Shown here piece after piece: positions 9,402 to 17,284 of a stretch of DNA of 64,000 nucleotides (position 1 is its first letter; each line of letters starts with the position of its first letter). Origin of the DNA: an uncultured Collinsella sp. (GTDB lineage: Bacteria; Actinomycetota; Coriobacteriia; Coriobacteriales; Coriobacteriaceae); assembly GCA_934654775.1 (NCBI GenBank), contig CAKUGR010000004.1:62001-126000 (forward strand). The letters are read 5' to 3'. Position numbers and translations under genes: made by a program. The notes under the pieces are model-generated. The model ran no database searches. It saw nothing but the letters and a program-made list of their open reading frames with translations, and was not told the DNA's origin.

Positions 9402-9435
9402 GGTTCGTAGATGTGAACCCCTATGGCTACCTGCG
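9402..9435 (-). promoter_or_regulatory. Conserved dyad operator (third copy) between surface gene and LuxR gene
   Basis: GGTTC-N8-GAACC-N8-TACCTGCG is preserved here, about 112 bp before the surface-gene start at 9298 and about 100 bp before the divergent LuxR start at 9527. The position allows the regulator to control both its own gene and the surface gene (inference). Confidence 0.65.
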
Positions 9436-9526
9436 GTTTCATTCGAATGGATTTCGTTGTCGGTGTCTTCGCCTTAGGGCGCTACAATCGAGGGCATGAT
9501 TATTCCGTCCACCCAAAGGACCGTTC

Positions 9527-10930
9527 TTGAATCTGAGCAAGCCTAAAACCAACGCGCTTCTGGCACTCGCGCTCTTTACCTTTGTCTTTCTTGCCGCCGA
9601 GTTTCGCTTCGACATCAATGTCGGGTTGCTCGCCGGTGCCGAACGCGTTGTGCTCGCGCAAGGCTTTATCCTGGGTGCCAGCGTTATCGGCTTTATCGGA
9701 TACGCGCCGTTATTGGCTCTTGCCCAACGCAAAGGTCAGGCCCAGGCAGCCGCCAACGCCGCCGTTCCCATCGCTATCGTTGGCTTGACCCAGATTCAGG
9801 TCCCCACAGGTCCACTTGCGCTCGAGATTCTGGGGTGCGTGGTATTCTTTGGGCTCGGCCTGCTGGGCGCCGCTGCGCATCGCGCCTTTGCGTTGGCGTT
9901 CCAAGACGATCCCAAGCTCGCCACGGGCGCGGGGGCGGCCTATGCCGCAGGCATCCTCCTGCAGTTTGCCCTTAACCTGCTCGATTGCGGCGGCATCGTT
10001 GAGCTTATCGTTCTTGGCGTGGCAACAATCGCCATCTCCGCTCTCTGCGGCGCCCCTCAAGACACGGCCACGGCCGCGAGCCCCACCGTCAATCCCTTTG
10101 TCGAGCCCTCGCACGCACTTGCCAAGCAGGCTTACTGGAGCATCGCACTCGTCATGATTCTCGCCTGCCTGTTCTCCACGCTCGATAACGTGGTCACGTT
10201 CTCCAACGCCCACGGCACCATCGCCGTGCAGACTTGGCCACGCCTCTTTTTGGCAGCGAGCGGCCTGGTCGCCGGCATCGTCTTTGACCTTGCCGAGCGG
10301 CGCTACATGGGTCCCGTCATGCTCGGTGTCACGGTGCTCTCCACCATCTCAATCTTGGCCGTGGAAGCTGGTGCCGATCCCAACCTGGGCCTCATCGTCT
10401 TTTATCTGAGCTCGGGCTTTTTCGTCACATTCTTCACCGCCACGTTTACACAGCTGGCACCGCGTATGCACACTCCGGCTTTGTGGGCTGGCATGGGCCG
10501 CGCCGCCAACAATGCATGTGCATTCACCACATCGGGCATCTCGCTGGCACTGGTCACCTCGGGCAATGTCGCCCTCATCATGATCGGCGCGCTCGTGCTG
10601 CTTGTGGCGGCGAGCGTGGCATTTGTAGCTGCGGGGCTGTTCCGTCTACCCCAAACCGAGCAGGAGCGCGAACATCAACAGCTCGCCGAGGAGGCACTCG
10701 CTGCACCCAGCATCGAGGAACAGCGCCAAGCCTTCATCGCCGACCACGGCCTCACCCCGCGTGAAGTCGACGTGCTCATGGCCGTGACCCAGGACGAGCG
10801 CCCGCTCAAGCAGATCGCCGAGGAGCTCGGCATCTCGATGCGCATGGTGCAGCGTCACCTGAGCTCCATCTACCAGAAGACCGACACCCAAACCCGCGCC
10901 GGTCTCACCAAAGCCTTCCCCTCGCTCTAA
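9527..10930 (+). CDS. LuxR-family transcriptional regulator with multi-spanning membrane domain
   Basis: 467 residues from a TTG start with AAAGGA 6 bp upstream. Residues 1 to about 375 are about twelve hydrophobic segments resembling a major-facilitator-type membrane domain. The last 65 residues form a LuxR-type helix-turn-helix (LTPREVDVL, then IAEELGISMRMVQRHLSSIY). Membrane-LuxR fusions of this layout are numerous in Coriobacteriia and are thought to sense extracellular or membrane signals and act directly on DNA; no ligand can be read from the sequence. It is divergent from the surface-protein cluster, and a LuxR-box-sized dyad lies in the shared upstream region. Regulation of the three surface genes is a reasonable but untested inference. 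Confidence 0.9.
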   Translation: MNLSKPKTNALLALALFTFVFLAAEFRFDINVGLLAGAERVVLAQGFILGASVIGFIGYAPLLALAQRKGQAQAAANAAVPIAIVGLTQIQVPTGPLALEILGCVVFFGLGLLGAAAHRAFALAFQDDPKLATGAGAAYAAGILLQFALNLLDCGGIVELIVLGVATIAISALCGAPQDTATAASPTVNPFVEPSHALAKQAYWSIALVMILACLFSTLDNVVTFSNAHGTIAVQTWPRLFLAASGLVAGIVFDLAERRYMGPVMLGVTVLSTISILAVEAGADPNLGLIVFYLSSGFFVTFFTATFTQLAPRMHTPALWAGMGRAANNACAFTTSGISLALVTSGNVALIMIGALVLLVAASVAFVAAGLFRLPQTEQEREHQQLAEEALAAPSIEEQRQAFIADHGLTPREVDVLMAVTQDERPLKQIAEELGISMRMVQRHLSSIYQKTDTQTRAGLTKAFPSL

Positions 10931-10937
10931 AACAAAA

Positions 10938-10972
10938 ACCACCACAAAGGTGCCTGTCCCCTTTGTGGTGGT
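10938..10972. repeat. REP-like hairpin, ACCACCACAAAGG arms (copy 3)
   Basis: Perfect 13-bp arms, extended by A/T pairs to about 10935-10975. It sits directly after the LuxR stop codon and may double as a transcription end signal. Confidence 0.9.
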
Positions 10973-11005
10973 TTGAACGACACGGCAGCTCTCTCCACCA
11001 GTTTG

Positions 11006-11140
11006 TCTCAATCTGTAACATCTAGACCCCAAATAGCAGGCCAGCTGTTACAGATTTAGATTTCCCCACTCGGCTCCGCGTTTTATCTAAATCTGTAACA
11101 GATAGAGACGATTTAACCACCCAGATGTTACAGATCGAGA
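11006..11140. repeat. Second array of alternating 15-bp repeats, 40-bp period (four copies)
   Basis: Copies start at 11006, 11046, 11086 and 11126, with three 25-bp spacers of unrelated sequence. The third copy (TCTAAATCTGTAACA) and the second (TGTTACAGATTTAGA) share the same G-to-A/C-to-T-type change, so opposite-facing neighbours match each other. The spacers do not match those of the first array at 5217. Confidence 0.85.
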
Positions 11141-11169
11141 CAGTAAAGGAAACTAAGCGGTGCCCGCCC

Positions 11170-11240
11170 TTGAGTATTTTGAGCACCCTTGAGTTCTTTG
11201 AGCATCTTTGAGTTTTTTGAGCAGCGTTGAGTTCTTTGAG
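11170..11240. repeat. 19-bp tandem repeat with TTGAG every 9/10 bp
   Basis: TTGAG occurs eight times at 11170, 11179, 11189, 11198, 11208, 11217, 11227 and 11236, with strictly alternating 9- and 10-bp steps. This makes four 19-bp units such as TTGAGTTCTTTGAGCATCT. No gene overlaps it. Confidence 0.85.
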
Positions 11241-11288
11241 CGAGCAGCCGGCAGTGATACCTTCCAGCCTCCTCCGCCTAAAACAAAA

Positions 11289-11323
11289 ACCACCACAAAG
11301 GTGCCTGTCCCCTTTGTGGTGGT
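11289..11323. repeat. REP-like hairpin, ACCACCACAAAGG arms (copy 4)
   Basis: Perfect 13-bp arms with the loop TGCCTGTCC, just downstream of the stop of the minus-strand kinase-like gene at 11333. With copy 3 it brackets the repeat-rich gap 10931-11332, which contains no gene. Confidence 0.9.
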
Positions 11324-11332
11324 TTTGACCAT

Positions 11333-11956
11333 CTAGCCTTCGAGCTGAGCTACTTTGTAGCGGTAGGCTGCGGCGATGACATCCTTACAGCCCTCGCGGC
11401 CCAGCTTGGCGCGGTTGACGACGATGTCCTTGCCGCTCGTCATCTTCCACTTGCCGGCGCTGTATCGCTTGTAAAACGCCTCGCGCGCCTTCTGCTGCTG
11501 TTTGACCAGCTTGGCACCCTTCTTTTTGTTGAGGCCACGCTTCTTGCGAACGATCTCGACGCGGTCCTCAAAGGGGGCGGTCACCAGCACGGCGATGTGG
11601 TTGGGGTTATTGCGCAGCAGGTAATCGGACAGGCGACCCTCGATAATGCAGCTCTCGGTCTCGCCCAGATCCAAAATCACTTGGCTCATCTTTTGGAACA
11701 GCTTGTCCGAGTACGAACGGGCATCGTAACGGTCGGGCAGAAACGCCATGTTCTCCACGGCCAGGCGTTCGTCGTAGGCCGCCATCTTGTCGAGCGACTC
11801 GCCCGCGCGCAGCGACGCGCGCACCAGCAGCTCGTTGTCGTACAGCGGAATCCCCAACTCGTTGGCGAGGATACGGCCAATCTCATGGCCCTCGGCACCA
11901 AAGTCACGCGCGATGGTAATGACCACGGGGCTCTTCTTGTTCACCAGATCGCTCAT
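11333..11956 (-). CDS. Cytidylate kinase-like family protein
   Basis: 207 residues. The N-terminus VVITIARDFGAEGHEIGRILANEL matches the cytidylate-kinase-like (AAA_26) family, in which the usual P-loop is replaced by a degenerate GAEGHEIG-type loop. A lid-like basic region (RKKRGLNKKKGAKLVKQQ) and a C-terminal VNRAKLGREGC segment follow. These proteins are predicted nucleotide-binding kinases of unproven substrate and are common in Gram-positive gut bacteria. A good Shine-Dalgarno (AGAAAGGAA) precedes the ATG. It is transcribed alone, facing away from the ABC transporter operon. Confidence 0.8.
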   Translation of the reverse strand: MSDLVNKKSPVVITIARDFGAEGHEIGRILANELGIPLYDNELLVRASLRAGESLDKMAAYDERLAVENMAFLPDRYDARSYSDKLFQKMSQVILDLGETESCIIEGRLSDYLLRNNPNHIAVLVTAPFEDRVEIVRKKRGLNKKKGAKLVKQQQKAREAFYKRYSAGKWKMTSGKDIVVNRAKLGREGCKDVIAAAYRYKVAQLEG

Positions 11957-12017
11957 CGCGATTCCTTTCTAACAAATGAGAAAAAGGCTGTTTATCGCCT
12001 TTTCCCACGATAGCGTA

Positions 12018-12123
12018 CCTGGGTTTTCCTGGTGCCCAAGATTGGCCTGAAAGAGGAGCGACGCGTACTTTGGTACGCGAGCGACGGTTTGAAGGCCAAG
12101 GTTGGGTGCCAGGGAAAGCCAGG
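12018..12123. repeat. Long imperfect stem-loop after the amino-acid permease gene
   Basis: Two 51-nt arms meet at the apex GCGTAC-TTT-GGTACGC, with about two thirds of positions complementary (blocks CCTGG, CCTGG, TGGCC, GCGTAC). It begins right after the stop codon at 12124. It may act in 3'-end formation or mRNA stability, or be an interspersed repeat. No gene was seen in it. Confidence 0.6.
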
Positions 12124-12762
12124 CTATGCGGCTACGATGCGGCGTTGATACGCTCGGACCAGCAGCGAAATGCCAAAGTTCAGCGCAAAGTACATCGCAA
12201 ACACCAGGCCGTAGAGCATAAGCACCTGCGACAGGTCGATTGCATGTGCCATCACGACGTTTGCCGTGTACATGAGCTCGGCCACGTTAATGCCCGAAAG
12301 ATACGAGCTGTCCTTGATGACGGTCGTGCACTGGCTAAACAGGGCCGGAATGATCGTCTTAAACGTCTGCGGCAAAATGATGTAGCGCATGGTGGCAAAG
12401 AAGCCGAAGCCCTGGCTCTGCGCCGCCTCAAACTGGCCACGCGGAATCGAGTTGAGGCCGCCGCGCACAATCTCGGCCATAACGGCGCTGGTAAACAGCG
12501 TAAAGGCGATGGTCGAGATCACAATGTCCAGACCCTGCACCGTAAAGTAGATAAACAGGATCCACAGCAGGTTCGGCGTGCAGCGGAACAGCTCGATATA
12601 GGCACTCACCAAAATGCGGAACGGGCGGGGCGCATAGCTCTTGACGAGCGCCAGCAGCGTGCCAAAGATGAGCGAGAAAAAGATCGACAGCGCCGAGATC
12701 TCTATGGTCTTAACAAAGCCGCCCCAAATGTAGAGCAGGTTGGTCGCGTTGAAGATTTCCAT
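12124..12762 (-). CDS. Polar amino-acid ABC transporter permease (second permease)
   Basis: 212 residues with about five membrane segments, of the HisM/GlnP type. The cytoplasmic EAA loop is visible as QFEAAQSQGFGFFATMRYIILPQTFKTIIPAL, the contact site for the ATPase. It starts 3 bp after the upstream permease stop, with GAGGAGG inside the end of that gene, indicating translational coupling. It is the last gene of a four-gene uptake operon (ATPase, binding protein, two permeases). Glutamate, glutamine or another polar amino acid is likely; the exact substrate is not determinable. Confidence 0.92.
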   Translation of the reverse strand: MEIFNATNLLYIWGGFVKTIEISALSIFFSLIFGTLLALVKSYAPRPFRILVSAYIELFRCTPNLLWILFIYFTVQGLDIVISTIAFTLFTSAVMAEIVRGGLNSIPRGQFEAAQSQGFGFFATMRYIILPQTFKTIIPALFSQCTTVIKDSSYLSGINVAELMYTANVVMAHAIDLSQVLMLYGLVFAMYFALNFGISLLVRAYQRRIVAA

Positions 12763-12765
12763 GCG

Positions 12766-13512
12766 CTAGGCCTCCTCTGCGTTGTCGAGCCCCAGCTCGG
12801 CCAGGCTCACGCCGCGCGGGCGCTCCTTGGAGCGGCGTTCGAGCCACTGCACCAGCATGGCGAGCGGAAAGCAGATGATGAAGTACATAAGGCAGCAGAC
12901 GATGTATCCCTGCAGGTAACCGTAGAGACTCACGAAGTTGTCGGAGCGATACATAAGGTCGCCGCCGGCCACGAGCGCCAGCACCGACGTGTTCTTGACC
13001 AAGTTGAGTGCCTGGTTGCACAGCGGCGGCAGGATGATCTTGAACGTCTGGGGCAGCACGATGTACCAGTAGGCCTGCGCGCGCGTGAAGCCCTGGCTCT
13101 GAGCCGCCTCCATCTGACCGCGCGGAACGGCCTCGATGCCGGTGCGGATGACCTCCGAGATGTAGGCCGCGTGATACAGGCCCACGCCCAGAAAGCCCAG
13201 CACGAACGGCGCGATACGCACCGGCTGGTCGGCACCAGTTATGGCCTGCAAAAACTGCGGGCCGGCCATGTACATAAAAAGCACCTGCACGGGCAGCGGG
13301 GTGTTCTGGTAAAACTCCACGTACACGCGGCTGATAGCGCGCAGCACGCGCGAACGGGTGGTCGAGAACACGCCCAGCAGCGTGCCCAGCACCAGCGACA
13401 GCAGCAGGCCGGCAGCAACCACCTGCAGCGTCACGCCAAAGCCCTCCCAGAAGGGCCCCATGTTTTGGAATGTCGTCGACCAGCGGTCGGCGTCAAACAA
13501 TCCTTCGAGCAT
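12766..13512 (-). CDS. Polar amino-acid ABC transporter permease (first permease)
   Basis: 248 residues, HisM/GlnP family. The EAA-type loop reads QMEAAQSQGFTRAQAYWYIVLPQTFKIILPPL. The two permeases of the operon are paralogous in this loop and presumably form a heterodimer. AGGAAGGAA precedes the ATG, 24 bp after the binding-protein stop. The C-terminal tail (ERRSKERPRGVSLAELGLDNAEEA) is cytoplasmic and charged. Confidence 0.92.
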   Translation of the reverse strand: MLEGLFDADRWSTTFQNMGPFWEGFGVTLQVVAAGLLLSLVLGTLLGVFSTTRSRVLRAISRVYVEFYQNTPLPVQVLFMYMAGPQFLQAITGADQPVRIAPFVLGFLGVGLYHAAYISEVIRTGIEAVPRGQMEAAQSQGFTRAQAYWYIVLPQTFKIILPPLCNQALNLVKNTSVLALVAGGDLMYRSDNFVSLYGYLQGYIVCCLMYFIICFPLAMLVQWLERRSKERPRGVSLAELGLDNAEEA

Positions 13513-13536
13513 TTGATTCCTTCCTTGGACGAACGC

Positions 13537-14415
13537 TTACACAAGACCCCAGGTCTTGACCTCTTGATCGAGCCAGCCGTCGGCCAGGCGATCGCAAATC
13601 ACCTGATCGACCACGGCCGAAAGGTCGCAACCCTTCTTGGTCGCCACGCCGTAGCCCTGCTCGCCAAACTTGACCTCGGGCTGCAGCAGCTCGACGGTCT
13701 CGTTCATGTAGCCGGCCAGCGTGGAACGGTCCATGGCAAAGACGTCGATATTACCGGCGTCGAGCGAACTCTTGATGATGGGGTAACCGCTAAAGGCCCT
13801 AAACTCGGGTTCGCAGTGGAAGCCGTTGTCCTTGATCATCTGCTCGATCAAGCCCTGTGTGGTGGCACCCTGACTCACGCCGATAACCTTGCCGTCCAGA
13901 TCCTCGATCGAGGTAAAGCCCGAGCGTTTCTTGACCATGAGTCCCACGTAGTCGGTGCGGTACGGCATCGAGAAATCCCAGCTCTTCTTGCGCTCGTCGG
14001 TGATGGTGTAGGTCGCCGCGACCACGTCGAGCTGGCCGTTATCGATGAGCGGGCCACGCGTCTTGGGCGTTACGTCGGTAAACTCGACAAGCTCCTGGGC
14101 GCGGGCCTCCTTGTAGCTCACGCCAAAGACGGCAGCGGCAATCTGGTAGCACAGGTCGACCTCCATGCCCTCAAAGCGGCCCTTGGCGGTGTCGTAATAG
14201 CCGTAGCCGGGAACGTCCTTCTTGACGCCGGCGTTCAGGTGTCCGCGCGACTTGATGGCCGCGAGCTTGGACCCTTTATCGGAGCTCTCGCCGCTGGTGG
14301 AGCTGCCGCAGCCGGTGAGCGCGGTGCCCGTCAATGCGAGCATGCCGGCCCCCGCCAGCTGCAAAAAGTGACGGCGCGATACGGCCGCCCTCGTCATATC
14401 CGTCATGTCCATCAC
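13537..14415 (-). CDS. Amino-acid ABC transporter substrate-binding lipoprotein
   Basis: About 292 residues. The N-terminus has a twin-arginine-like SRRHFLQLAG motif followed by a hydrophobic stretch and the lipobox LTGC, so it is probably a Tat- or Sec-exported lipoprotein. The mature part is an SBP_bac_3 domain (GRFEGMEVDLCYQIAAAVFG; LDVVAATYTITDERKKSWDFSMPY; VIGVSQGATTQ), the family that binds glutamate, glutamine and related amino acids. The reported start is GTG; ATG codons follow at 14412 and 14406, and none has a strong Shine-Dalgarno, so the start is uncertain by a few residues. It lies 6 bp after the ATPase gene. Confidence 0.92.
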   Translation of the reverse strand: MMDMTDMTRAAVSRRHFLQLAGAGMLALTGTALTGCGSSTSGESSDKGSKLAAIKSRGHLNAGVKKDVPGYGYYDTAKGRFEGMEVDLCYQIAAAVFGVSYKEARAQELVEFTDVTPKTRGPLIDNGQLDVVAATYTITDERKKSWDFSMPYRTDYVGLMVKKRSGFTSIEDLDGKVIGVSQGATTQGLIEQMIKDNGFHCEPEFRAFSGYPIIKSSLDAGNIDVFAMDRSTLAGYMNETVELLQPEVKFGEQGYGVATKKGCDLSAVVDQVICDRLADGWLDQEVKTWGLV

Positions 14416-14421
14416 CCGCGC

Positions 14422-15153
14422 CTAGTGCAGAATCTTGGACAGGAACTCGCGGCAGCGCGGGTTCTCGGGATTATCGAAGAAGTGCTCAGGCGTGCCCTCC
14501 TCCAGGATGCGGCCGTCCTCCATAAAGATGACGCGGTCGGCCACCTGGCGTGCAAAGCCCATCTCGTGCGTCACGCAAATCATGGTGATGTCCTCCTGCG
14601 CGAGCTCGATCATAACGTCCAGGACCTCCTGGACCATCTCGGGGTCGAGTGCCGAGGTCGGCTCGTCAAACAGGATGATGGGCTGCTTGGTGCACAGGGC
14701 ACGGGCGATGGCAATGCGCTGCTGCTGACCGCCCGAGAGGTTTTGCGGATACTCGCCGGCCTTATGCGCCATGCCGACGCGCTTGAGCGCGGCAATGGCG
14801 ATCTGGGTCGCCTCTTCCTTGCTCTTCTTTTGCAGCTTGATGGGTGCAAGCGTTAGGTTGCCGAGCACCGTCATATTGGGATACAGGTTGAACTGCTGAA
14901 ACACCATGGAGCTGTACTTACGAGCCATTTCCAGGTGATTCTTCTTGGTGAGCGGCGTACCGTCGATAATGACTTCGCCCGATGTGGGCTCCTCAAGATA
15001 ATCGACGCAGCGGATGAGCGTCGACTTACCCGAACCGGACGGCCCGATCATTACGAGCTTCTCGCCGCGCTTGACGGTGAGGTTGATATCTTTGAGCACA
15101 TGCAGGTCGCCAAAGTACTTGTTGAGATGCTTGATCTCGATCATGTCTGCCAT
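14422..15153 (-). CDS. glnQ: Amino-acid ABC transporter ATP-binding protein (GlnQ-type)
   Basis: 243 residues with a full ABC ATPase set: Walker [11 protein letters not shown]-loop [11 protein letters not shown], signature LSGGQQQR, Walker [15 protein letters not shown], and the H-loop CVTHEMGFA. This is the polar amino-acid uptake ATPase subfamily. It is the first gene of the operon with the binding protein and two permeases. AAGGGGC precedes the ATG. The energising subunit acts at the inner face of the membrane. Confidence 0.95.
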   Translation of the reverse strand: MADMIEIKHLNKYFGDLHVLKDINLTVKRGEKLVMIGPSGSGKSTLIRCVDYLEEPTSGEVIIDGTPLTKKNHLEMARKYSSMVFQQFNLYPNMTVLGNLTLAPIKLQKKSKEEATQIAIAALKRVGMAHKAGEYPQNLSGGQQQRIAIARALCTKQPIILFDEPTSALDPEMVQEVLDVMIELAQEDITMICVTHEMGFARQVADRVIFMEDGRILEEGTPEHFFDNPENPRCREFLSKILH

Positions 15154-15266
15154 GAATGCCCCTTCCCTGCGTTTATACGAATTGCACTATTGTACGGAAA
15201 GAACCACGTTTCCGCAGCCCACACTGCATCCCCGTAAAGAACCCGCAACCTTTCACCCACTCATTA

Positions 15267-15341
15267 GGCACTCATTGGGGACAGACTTAAATGAGTACCC
15301 AACGAGTGGGCACTCATTTAAGTCTGTCCCCAATGAGTGCC
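15267..15341. repeat. Perfect 30-bp-arm hairpin with GGGGACAGACTTAA core
   Basis: Arms at 15267-15296 and 15312-15341 are perfect reverse complements around a 15-nt loop. The arm contains ATTGGGGACAGACTTAAATG. It belongs to the set of intergenic hairpins sharing GGGACAG while the rest of the stem differs. It sits in the 263-bp gap before the glnQ operon. Confidence 0.85.
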
Positions 15342-15355
15342 CTTCAGCTGCCATC

Positions 15356-15386
15356 AAAAAAGGGCGCGACCGCGATGATCACGCCC
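15356..15386 (-). terminator. Intrinsic terminator of yqeY
   Basis: On the minus strand a 10-bp stem (GGGCGTGATC / GGTCGCGCCC, two G-U pairs) with a 5-nt loop is followed by TTTTTT. Confidence 0.85.
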
Positions 15387-15416
15387 CCTCAACATCTACT
15401 ATGCGTCGGCCAGCCC

Positions 15417-15866
15417 TTACGCCAGCTTGGCGCCGACGATCTTGGCCGCGGCAGGCTTGTCGAAGTTGCCGCCGGTGGCCTTGCCCAGAGCGCCCATGAC
15501 CTGGCCCATCTGCTTCTTGGACGTGGCGCCCAGCTCGGCGATAACCTGCTCGATCAGAGCCTCGAGCTCCTCGCCCGAAACTTGCGCGGGCAGCAGGCTC
15601 TCCAGAATCTTGACCTGCTCGGTCAGATTATCGGTACGCTCCTGGTCGGTACCGGCCTTAATGGACATCTCCAGCGTCTCGCTCGTCTGCTTAATCAGAC
15701 GCTTGATCATGCTGTTGACGTCTTCCTCGGTCACATCGCGGCGCTCGTTGACCTCGATATTCTTCACCTCGGCCTTAACCTGGCGAATGATAGACAGGCG
15801 AACCTTGTCCTTGGCCTTCATGGCCGCAATCATTTCCTTCTGCAGCTCTTCGTTGGTCATCTGCAA
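15417..15866 (-). CDS. yqeY: GatB/YqeY domain protein
   Basis: 149 residues, the normal length for the stand-alone YqeY family. Typical are KEMIAAMKAKDKVRLSIIRQVKAEVKNIEV at the N-terminus and the C-terminal GatB-like helical domain with KKQMGQVMGALGKATGG. The C-terminal fold is shared with the tRNA-binding tail of the GatB amidotransferase subunit, so a tRNA-related role is supposed but unproven. The gene ends in a clear terminator and follows the foldase gene with a 48-bp gap, so the two may be co-transcribed. Confidence 0.92.
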   Translation of the reverse strand: MQMTNEELQKEMIAAMKAKDKVRLSIIRQVKAEVKNIEVNERRDVTEEDVNSMIKRLIKQTSETLEMSIKAGTDQERTDNLTEQVKILESLLPAQVSGEELEALIEQVIAELGATSKKQMGQVMGALGKATGGNFDKPAAAKIVGAKLA

Positions 15867-15914
15867 ATCCTCCTCAATAGTGCGGTCGGCACTCGCACGA
15901 GCGCCGCCCCATGA

Positions 15915-17138
15915 TTACTCAGTCGTCGACGAATCGTCGGTCGAACTCTTGGTGACGCCCTTCAGGCTGACGTTGTACGGCACATCCTTGGGCATGGGGT
16001 TAACGGTGATGTCGGCGTCCTTCTTGTACTGCTCCAGCCACTCGCTGTACGCAGTGCTCTCTGCCTGCGTCTTCACCACGTTGGAGACATACTTCTTGAT
16101 GTCCTTGGGCACCTGCTTAATGTCATCGACCTGGCTATCGACATGGAAGTAGTCGGTGCACTTGATGACATGGTAGCCATACGTCGACTCGACCACGTCG
16201 CTCACGTCGCCCTTGTTAAGGCCTTCGAGCGCCGCCTGATAGCTGTCGACGAAGGTGGTGAGCTTGTCCCAGCCCACATCGCCCTTCTTCTCCTTGGAGC
16301 CGGTGTCGTCGGAATACTGCTCCACGGCGTCCTCAAAGCTCAGCTCGCCAGAGTTGATCTTGTCCAAGCACTCCTGCGCCTTGGCCTTGGCGGCGGCCTT
16401 GTCCTCGTCGGAAGCGTCGGAATCGACCTTGATCAGGATATTCGACGAGCGGCGGGCATCGTTGTAGTTAGACAGGTTCTCGTTGATGTAATCGACAATC
16501 TCGCTGTCCTTGGGCTTGCTGGTGGGTGCCACGGCATCCTTGAGCTTCTGCTGCGCCAGGCTCTCCTTGAGCGAATCCTTGTAGGTGTCCTCGGTGTAGC
16601 CGTAGGTCTTGAGAGTCTCCTTAAAAGTCTTGGCGCCGCCCGCGCTCTTGCACGCGTCCTTCCAAGCCTTCTCGACCTCCTTGTCCGACACCGTCACGCC
16701 GTTTTCCTTCTGCGCCTGCTGAAGCAGAATCTGCTGCGTGTAGGAGTCGATGAGCTGCTTGCGGTACTTCTTGGGCGTGAGGTCATTGTCGACCAGGTAC
16801 TGTGCCCAATCCTTGTCCTTGGTGTAGCCGTAGGACGTGCGCATGCTCATGATCTGCTTGGTCACGGTGTCCTCAGTGAGGTTGGTGCCGTTGATGGTGG
16901 CAGCCACACCGCCGGTGAGCTTGTAGCCCGAGCCGGTGTCCTCGGCTTGCGACATCAGGCCGGAGCACGCCATGGCCGAGACGGAAAGCAGCATTGCCAG
17001 CACGCCGATGACCACCAGGACGATCTTGACGGTCTTGGAAACGTAGGTCTTGCGCTGCTTCTTGCGAGAGCTGGAGACTGCGCGGGACCGTTGCTCGGGC
17101 GTCGGCGCGACCTCGGGGTTCTTTTTCTTGTTTGCCAT
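15915..17138 (-). CDS. Membrane-anchored parvulin-type peptidyl-prolyl isomerase / foldase
   Basis: 407 residues. A basic cytoplasmic N-terminus (about 35 residues) precedes a single hydrophobic helix (KIVLVVIGVLAMLLSVSAMA). The extracellular part has a SurA/PrsA-like N-domain and a parvulin domain (RSSNILIKVDSD ... KGDVGWDKLTTF ... VVESTYGYHVIKCTDY). These enzymes assist folding of exported proteins at the outer membrane face. A Cys after the helix (MACSG) is not a convincing lipobox, so an uncleaved anchor is more likely. The C-terminal tail is Ser/Thr/Asp-rich. Confidence 0.9.
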   Translation of the reverse strand: MANKKKNPEVAPTPEQRSRAVSSSRKKQRKTYVSKTVKIVLVVIGVLAMLLSVSAMACSGLMSQAEDTGSGYKLTGGVAATINGTNLTEDTVTKQIMSMRTSYGYTKDKDWAQYLVDNDLTPKKYRKQLIDSYTQQILLQQAQKENGVTVSDKEVEKAWKDACKSAGGAKTFKETLKTYGYTEDTYKDSLKESLAQQKLKDAVAPTSKPKDSEIVDYINENLSNYNDARRSSNILIKVDSDASDEDKAAAKAKAQECLDKINSGELSFEDAVEQYSDDTGSKEKKGDVGWDKLTTFVDSYQAALEGLNKGDVSDVVESTYGYHVIKCTDYFHVDSQVDDIKQVPKDIKKYVSNVVKTQAESTAYSEWLEQYKKDADITVNPMPKDVPYNVSLKGVTKSSTDDSSTTE

Positions 17139-17206
17139 GTTTGGCCTTTCGCATCACGAATCGAACAAACGCCATTGTGTCACAACGCGGTCCCCGCGAC
17201 ACACCT

Positions 17207-17235
17207 GGTGCATGGGGGACAGGTTAATCTGCACC
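17207..17235. repeat. Hairpin GGTGCA-GGGGGACAGG-TGCACC
   Basis: Arms GGTGCA/TGCACC enclose GGGGGACAGGTTAATC. A related copy lies in the opposite orientation at 45146-45174. A second small dyad (CACCATTTTGGTG) and another GGGGACGG follow immediately. It lies between the PTS gene end and the foldase start. Confidence 0.75.
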
Positions 17236-17284
17236 ATTTTGGTGCAAAGGGGACGGCTCTGGCAGTTGGCAGTTAGGGACCACC

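Noticed and set aside
12070..14856. Plus-strand open frame of 928 codons over the amino-acid transporter operon
   Set aside because: High-GC shadow frame; the minus strand carries four intact ABC transporter genes.
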